This document shows, in pieces, positions 15,798-18,952 of a stretch of 18,952 nt of DNA. The stretch lies in assembly GCA_003086555.1 (NCBI GenBank), contig QEFN01000021.1:1-18952 (forward strand), in the 5' to 3' direction. The stretch is from Sulfolobus sp. SCGC AB-777_G06 (lineage in GTDB: Archaea > Thermoproteota > Thermoprotei_A > Sulfolobales > Sulfolobaceae). The first letter of the stretch is position 1, and each line of letters begins with the position of its first letter. The notes under the pieces are model-generated. The model saw only the letters and a list, made by a program, of their open reading frames with translations, was not told the DNA's origin and did not search any database. The position numbers were made by a program, and so were the translations under genes.

Positions 15798-15814
15798 CTA
15801 TTAATAAAAATAAG

Positions 15815-15826
15815 TTTAATTTTTTG
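15815..15826 (+). terminator. U-tract after sreD
   Basis: A T6 run at 15820-15825 lies 23 nt after the sreD stop, in an otherwise AT-rich spacer with no further gene before the doxD promoter. It is the probable end of the sre transcript. Confidence 0.45.
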
Positions 15827-15890
15827 TTGTAAAAAAATTTAGGTACTAATTTAATTCTTACTGTTAATTAGATCTTATAGTAAGTTTATA

Positions 15891-15906
15891 TGGAAAGTTT
15901 TAAAAT
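15891..15906 (+). promoter_or_regulatory. doxDA promoter
   Basis: A purine-rich GGAAAG followed by TTTTAAAAT (TATA box, 15898-15906) fits BRE plus TATA. A start near 15928 would give a leader of about 16 nt before the doxD ATG. A second TATA-like stretch, TTTATAT, lies at 15885-15891. The presence of a promoter here separates doxDA transcription from sre. Confidence 0.5.
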
Positions 15907-15943
15907 CTCTAAATCTATAATTATCATTATAGAGTGAAGTAAT

Positions 15944-16468
15944 ATGGCACAAGTAAAAGTTGATACAACACAAAAGTACTTGCCGATACTGAGGTTGACG
16001 CTCGGCTGGATGTACTTATCGGCGGCAATAAGGAGAACCATAAATGTTCCGGCAAAACTAAATCCTAATTCATCGGCATACGTAGGCGGAAAACTAATAA
16101 CTTTCGTTCCTCACGCGTGGGCTCCGATAAAGGGAATGTTAATAATGGTACTAGATAACCCTGGCTTGCTTTATACATTCATAGTCATGTTTACAGCATT
16201 AGAAGGTATATTCGGATTGTTATTAATGTTGGGAGGGTTTACCAGACTTTCTGGTTTTGTAATAGCGATACTTGCGTGGGGAATAGGAGCTGCAGGTGGT
16301 TGGTTAGGCTCTACTTGTGTAGATGAATGGCAAATAGCTGCCACAGAGGGTGCAGCCGCCTTCATGTTTATGTTTACTGGTAGCAGATGGTTATCAATAG
16401 ATCAGCTTCTTGCAAGTAAATACCCTGATGGAGTTAAGGTAGGTAAAATAAGAATATTACTGTGGTGA
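15944..16468 (+). CDS. doxD: Thiosulfate:quinone oxidoreductase, membrane subunit DoxD
   Basis: 174-aa membrane protein of the DoxD family, one subunit of the thiosulfate:quinone oxidoreductase known from A. ambivalens. The enzyme oxidises thiosulfate to tetrathionate and reduces membrane quinone. About four membrane segments are seen, near residues 12-30, 62-82, 84-102 and 105-122, plus a further hydrophobic part at 131-146. The family-typical start [16 protein letters not shown] and the motif [15 protein letters not shown] are present. One Cys (C125, GSTCVDEW) lies in a loop. Length equals that of known DoxD proteins. It is immediately followed by doxA, with 5 nt between stop and the chosen doxA start, in line with the known gene pair. 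It probably draws electrons from the same quinone pool as SreC and the SQR-like protein. Confidence 0.9.
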   Translation: MAQVKVDTTQKYLPILRLTLGWMYLSAAIRRTINVPAKLNPNSSAYVGGKLITFVPHAWAPIKGMLIMVLDNPGLLYTFIVMFTALEGIFGLLLMLGGFTRLSGFVIAILAWGIGAAGGWLGSTCVDEWQIAATEGAAAFMFMFTGSRWLSIDQLLASKYPDGVKVGKIRILLW

Positions 16469-16473
16469 GACAT

Positions 16474-16971
16474 ATGATGAAGGAATCATCAATTGCTATT
16501 CTTGCCATGCTTTTGGCCACTGGGATCACATTTGGGTTATATCAGATAAACTTTCAGGGATTTACTCACTTGACAAACTATTCTAAAACTCCAGCTTACG
16601 ACTTAACAGGTACTAGGCTATATTCGAACGGTACTCTGTTCCTACAAATTGCCAGAACTGCCGGTCCTGATACATACGGAGGATTTATAGTCCTTGTCCA
16701 AATCCTTTATCCTAACGGCACTGTGTTATACCAGTGGAACGCTCAGCAGTTAGGTCATATACCTAATAATGATATAGTAAATCAATTCCCATTGCATCCT
16801 GCGAAGTCTGACGGTTTCGCCCTTGTAGTGCCTTTAGGACAGAACGCTACCATTATACTACATGTACCATTCCACATAAACCCGGGTAAATATATAGTTA
16901 GAGTTTATGATGTAGACGGCTCATACAGTGCTTACGGTATTAAGTTCCAGACAGAAGTAACTGTAGAGTAA
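16474..16971 (+). CDS. doxA: Thiosulfate:quinone oxidoreductase, extracytoplasmic subunit DoxA
   Basis: 165-aa protein of the DoxA family, the second subunit of thiosulfate:quinone oxidoreductase. An N-terminal hydrophobic segment (residues 6-23) anchors or exports the rest, a beta-rich domain that should lie outside the cell. Four N-glycosylation sequons are visible (NYS, NGT, NGT, NAT); one subunit of the purified A. ambivalens enzyme was reported as glycosylated, which agrees with an outer location. No cysteine is present. The ATG at 16474 is preferred because GGTGAG lies 4 nt before it; ATG 16477 fits as well, while the in-frame GTG at 16462 would overlap doxD and has no such site. A T7 tract directly after the stop ends the doxDA unit. 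Confidence 0.9.
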   Translation: MMKESSIAILAMLLATGITFGLYQINFQGFTHLTNYSKTPAYDLTGTRLYSNGTLFLQIARTAGPDTYGGFIVLVQILYPNGTVLYQWNAQQLGHIPNNDIVNQFPLHPAKSDGFALVVPLGQNATIILHVPFHINPGKYIVRVYDVDGSYSAYGIKFQTEVTVE

Positions 16972-16987
16972 TTTTTTTAGTTTTTAT
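16972..16987 (+). terminator. U-tract terminator of doxDA
   Basis: T7 (16972-16978) followed by T5 (16981-16985) directly after the doxA stop codon; the strongest terminator-like signal in the window by position and length. Confidence 0.6.
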
Positions 16988-17117
16988 ATTTTCATAACTT
17001 TATTTAAAATTAAATTAAGATATATGAGTGATCATTTTTTTGAAATTTATCTATTTTTATTTAACTATTCTATCCGCGTAAAATTTAGTAATTTAAGCTA
17101 AATATATATAGTATTAC

Positions 17118-17198
17118 ATGAAGTCTGTGTTTAATCTACGCTGTAAAGAATGTTCAGCTATGTATTATAAACGTGAAGAACTTAATATATACAACTAA
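17118..17198 (+). CDS. Possible 26-aa peptide with CxxC
   Basis: Small ORF reading MKSVFNLRCKECSAMYY and nine more residues. It has one C-x2-C pair, as in half a zinc knuckle. A TATA-like ATTTAA is centred about 25 nt before the ATG, so a leaderless message is possible. It could equally be the 5' remnant of a longer, decayed zinc-finger or transposase gene, or chance; no homologue is recognised. Confidence 0.2.
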   Translation: MKSVFNLRCKECSAMYYKREELNIYN

Positions 17199-17226
17199 AG
17201 TTCGGGATTTAGGCTTAAGATAAAAC

Positions 17227-17246
17227 ACTCGCACTAAAGGGCGAGT
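17227..17246 (+). repeat. GC-rich hairpin
   Basis: ACTCGC and GCGAGT form a perfect 6-bp stem around the 8-nt loop ACTAAAGG. It is among the most GC-rich stems in an AT-rich spacer and lies about 14 nt after the transcription start predicted from the TATA-like box at 17182-17191. Confidence 0.45.
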
Positions 17247-17386
17247 AAGAAGGCAGATGTCTAGGGATTTCCATAAAAGGTATGATGCTGGAACTAGCGT
17301 AGAACATAGTCCGAAAATTATTGAAGTCATACTGACGAGGTTTGTGGATAAGTAATAAGATTATGAAAGAGAGGAGTACATTGCTG

Positions 17387-17434
17387 AAGAGAGAGTGATA
17401 AATAATTTATCGTGAAGTTAAACAACTCTCTCTT
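17387..17434. repeat. 10-bp inverted repeat enclosing a palindrome
   Basis: AAGAGAGAGT (17387-17396) and ACTCTCTCTT (17425-17434) are perfect inverted copies. Directly inside the left arm is the palindrome GATAAAT-A-ATTTATC (17397-17411). In RNA this would form one long stem with a second hairpin inside; in DNA it could serve as a protein-binding or recombination site. Confidence 0.55.
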
Positions 17435-17663
17435 AAGGTAAACGCTTAAGGATGTTAACGCTAGTAGGTTTAAGTCAAAGTAGACACAGTATCGAAGTAT
17501 CTTTTACGTGTAAGTTTCTCTATAAGCCCCTTATAATCTAAGTAGTTTTAACTAGTTCTGTTTAACGAGTTTCAGACTTCTATCTGTATTGCTCTCTCTA
17601 GCTAGAATTCTTAAAGGATGTCAATTAATTCATGACCTTTTATAACTTTTTAAGGGATAGCGG

Positions 17664-17688
17664 CTTATTAAAAACGATAAGATTTTTT
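17664..17688 (+). terminator. Stem followed by T6
   Basis: CTTAT and ATAAG pair around an 8-nt loop (17664-17681), followed after one base by six T (17683-17688). No annotated gene ends here, so it suggests a plus-strand transcript from the preceding spacer, or protects the downstream ATPase gene from read-through. Confidence 0.35.
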
Positions 17689-17735
17689 CACCATGGTAAA
17701 AATTTTCACGTAATCTCATTTAATCTAGCCCAGTC

Positions 17736-17760
17736 ACATTTATATTATGCTAAAGAGGTG
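17736..17760 (+). promoter_or_regulatory. Promoter and ribosome binding site of the ATPase gene
   Basis: TTTATATT (17739-17746) is centred 27 nt before the GTG at 17769, the leaderless spacing, yet GAGGTG (17755-17760) stands 8 nt before the same GTG, as in leadered genes. Both signals choose the same start codon. A second TATA-like stretch at 17719-17726 would give a leader that includes GAGGTG. Confidence 0.45.
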
Positions 17761-17768
17761 AGTATCTA

Positions 17769-18644
17769 GTGAAAGTCACAGTAAGGAGAATAGGAGCTAT
17801 CCGAGACGTTAGTTTTTCGTTGGACAAGACTACTGTTATAACTGGGAATAACGGCACTGGTAAAACCACTCTTCTCTTAACTTTATACGCATTAATCAAC
17901 GCCTGGGCAAAGGAAGTTAAGATGAAGTCTTTACAAGTAGATGATAATTTCAAAGAGGCTTTATCATACACCTTCAAGAGGAGTATAGAAGAAACTTTCC
18001 GCTCTGACGTTAAGGAGATTATTAACGGAGAGGGTGAGGTAATCTTTGAGAGTGAGTTAGGAACTATGTCCGTAAAGATCACGAGAGAAGAGGTGAACGT
18101 GGGATTAGCCCTCAACAAAGACGTTAAATTCGAAGTAAGGGAGGTGGAAAATAAAGATTTACCAGTAGGTGAGATCCAAGTTAACGTTAAAGGTACCACC
18201 ATAGAACTAGTATACGGTAGTAATGGGAAAGAGAAATACCAATATTTCGATCTGCTCAAGGACTTATTGAAAGATGTGGAGGGTAACGCAGTGGTTAACT
18301 CCTTCTTAGACTTATTCTTTTTGGGCTTGAGACCAGCTGCTTTAGTTACTGAGGCTAAAGGTGAAGCAATTATTAGAGATAAAAAGGTGACTATCACGGA
18401 CTTCGGCGTATTTATAGACGGTAAGAAGTACCCAGTTATTTCTCACGGTCTGAAGAGAATTGCCGAGATTGTGATTTCAAGCAAGAAAGGTGAACTAGTG
18501 CTTATCGACGATGCAGAGGTTTACCTTGATGAAGAGATGAAGAAAGTGTTAGTAGAGGAGGTAGTTAATAAGAAAAAAGTAATTATGACAACGAGGGATA
18601 AGTCCTTTTCCTCTATGTTCGACAACGTTGTAAATTTAAGCTGA
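17769..18644 (+). CDS. SMC/OLD-like AAA ATPase, function unknown
   Basis: 291-aa ATPase with the layout of short SMC/RecF/OLD-type proteins. The N-terminal strand VRRIGAIRDVSFSL leads to Walker A GNNGTGKTT (residues 26-34). A mixed middle part (50-190) has no coiled coil long enough for an SMC arm. The C-terminal lobe contains SHGLKRIAEIVIS (225-237) where the LSGGE-type signature is expected, and LVLIDDAEVYLD (243-254) as Walker B. The usual D-E-P-E is D-D-A-E here, so the catalytic Glu is replaced by Asp, and the H-loop region reads VIMTTRDKS without His. ATP binding is likely; hydrolysis may be slow or use other residues. No nuclease domain is attached and no partner gene is seen in the window. 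The GTG start is supported by GAGGTG 8 nt upstream. Confidence 0.7.
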   Translation: MKVTVRRIGAIRDVSFSLDKTTVITGNNGTGKTTLLLTLYALINAWAKEVKMKSLQVDDNFKEALSYTFKRSIEETFRSDVKEIINGEGEVIFESELGTMSVKITREEVNVGLALNKDVKFEVREVENKDLPVGEIQVNVKGTTIELVYGSNGKEKYQYFDLLKDLLKDVEGNAVVNSFLDLFFLGLRPAALVTEAKGEAIIRDKKVTITDFGVFIDGKKYPVISHGLKRIAEIVISSKKGELVLIDDAEVYLDEEMKKVLVEEVVNKKKVIMTTRDKSFSSMFDNVVNLS

Positions 18645-18868
18645 GAGAAAAATTATCCATTATTGTTTAGGGTCAGAATTTGATAAAAAGGGAAGATGCA
18701 GATTTCATTATTGACATTAAGGTATTCATAAGCTCTCAACTATCGATAACAGTCTAGTTAATCTCGTGAAGATTGTGACAGATGGTGAAAGCGTTCGGGA
18801 CGGGTTATCTCGAGCTGTTCTTTACCTAAAGTCACTTTAATATAGTAATTGAGTAGTTTGACATCTTC

Positions 18869-18907
18869 CGACACAAGGTCTACGATAAGACCCGGTCGAT
18901 AGTGTCG
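18869..18907. repeat. Nested hairpin upstream of the right-edge promoter
   Basis: The outer arms CGACAC (18869-18874) and GTGTCG (18902-18907) enclose an inner stem GGTCT (18877-18881) and AGACC (18888-18892) with a 6-nt loop. The inner right arm also overlaps the near-palindrome GACC-C-GGTC, which allows a second fold. It lies just before the TATA box, so it may be an operator or part of an RNA. Confidence 0.4.
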
Positions 18908-18913
18908 TCGTTA

Positions 18914-18927
18914 AGTTATTTATATTT
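18914..18927 (+). promoter_or_regulatory. TATA box of a gene beginning at the window edge
   Basis: TTATTTATATTT at about 18916-18927 is centred roughly 25 nt before an ATG at 18946, which suggests a leaderless gene that continues beyond the window. Only the first two codons are visible, so the gene cannot be tested. Confidence 0.35.
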
Positions 18928-18952
18928 GTATAACGAGTATTACTTATGGGTA

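Larger units (their letters stand above)
16988..17768 (+). other. Structured region without long gene; candidate ncRNA or relic
   Basis: Nearly 800 bp with no ORF above 60 codons but with much secondary structure. In order: TATA-like stretches at 17090-17111; an ORF of 26 codons at 17118-17198; a TATA-like TTAATATATA at 17182-17191; a hairpin ACTCGC-8 nt-GCGAGT at 17227-17246; an ORF of 32 codons at 17257-17355; a 10-bp perfect inverted repeat (17387-17396 and 17425-17434) enclosing a 15-nt palindrome; a hairpin TATAAG-CCC-CTTATA at 17521-17535; a stem followed by six T at 17664-17688. CTTAAG occurs three times. This could be a non-coding RNA gene or a decayed mobile element. I recognise no known family. 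Confidence 0.4.
18645..18952. other. Right-end non-coding region
   Basis: No gene body is seen. It contains a nested stem structure at 18869-18907 and a promoter-like element at 18914-18927. An ATG at 18946, the last codons of the window, could begin the next gene. Confidence 0.4.

Noticed and set aside
17750..18397. Long open frame on the minus strand (215 codons) opposite the ATPase gene
   Set aside because: It is Ser/Thr/Leu-rich without motifs, and the plus strand has a clear Walker A and a ribosome binding site; it is the antisense shadow of the ATPase gene.
1..18952. CRISPR array, toxin-antitoxin pair or prophage genes
   Set aside because: No regularly spaced direct repeats were found, and none of the reading frames resembles Cas, toxin, integrase or capsid proteins.

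Overview
The window looks like chromosomal DNA from a thermoacidophilic archaeon of the order Sulfolobales, most probably an Acidianus-, Sulfurisphaera- or Stygiolobus-like sulfur-metabolising species. The reasons are an AT-rich background, archaeal TATA boxes placed 25-28 nt before start codons (leaderless genes), GTG/TTG starts and U-tract terminators. It also holds a sulfur reductase (sre) gene set next to a thiosulfate:quinone oxidoreductase (doxDA) pair, both known from Acidianus ambivalens. No tRNA, rRNA or CRISPR array was seen.

Layout. (1) 1-999: a GC-rich IS4-superfamily (DDE) transposase gene, cut or nearly cut by the left edge. (2) 1344-3299 (minus): a formate-dehydrogenase-like molybdopterin catalytic subunit standing alone behind its own leaderless promoter. 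(3) 3300-3998: about 700 bp without a convincing gene. (4) 7158 down to 3999 (minus): a probable five-gene operon with an unknown polytopic membrane protein, a UbiE-like methyltransferase, a TusA-like small protein lacking the CPxP motif, a flavoprotein of the SQR/flavocytochrome-c sulfide dehydrogenase type, and a DUF1641 protein. (5) 8110-7424 (minus): a cysteine-rich winged-helix regulator, divergent from the sre genes. (6) 8274-15797 (plus): the sre cluster in the order C-A-B-E-D: NrfD-type membrane anchor, very long Tat-exported molybdoenzyme, four-cluster Fe-S subunit, TorD-type chaperone, polyferredoxin. (7) 15944-16971 (plus): doxD and doxA with their own promoter. (8) 16972-17768: about 800 bp with several hairpins, tiny ORFs and a terminator-like element. 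(9) 17769-18644 (plus): an AAA/SMC-like ATPase with a degenerate Walker B. (10) A candidate promoter at the right edge for a gene that leaves the window.

How the parts may work together. SreA/B/C would take electrons from the membrane quinone pool and reduce elemental sulfur outside the membrane, while DoxDA would oxidise thiosulfate and return electrons to the same pool. The SQR-like flavoprotein would do the same with sulfide or a persulfide. The TusA-like protein could accept sulfane sulfur, and the UbiE-like methyltransferase could act on the sulfur-containing Sulfolobales quinones; both of these are inference. The divergent regulator, rich in Cys and His, is a good candidate for switching the sre genes. 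The least explained parts are the minus-strand operon and the structured non-coding region at 17.0-17.7 kb.
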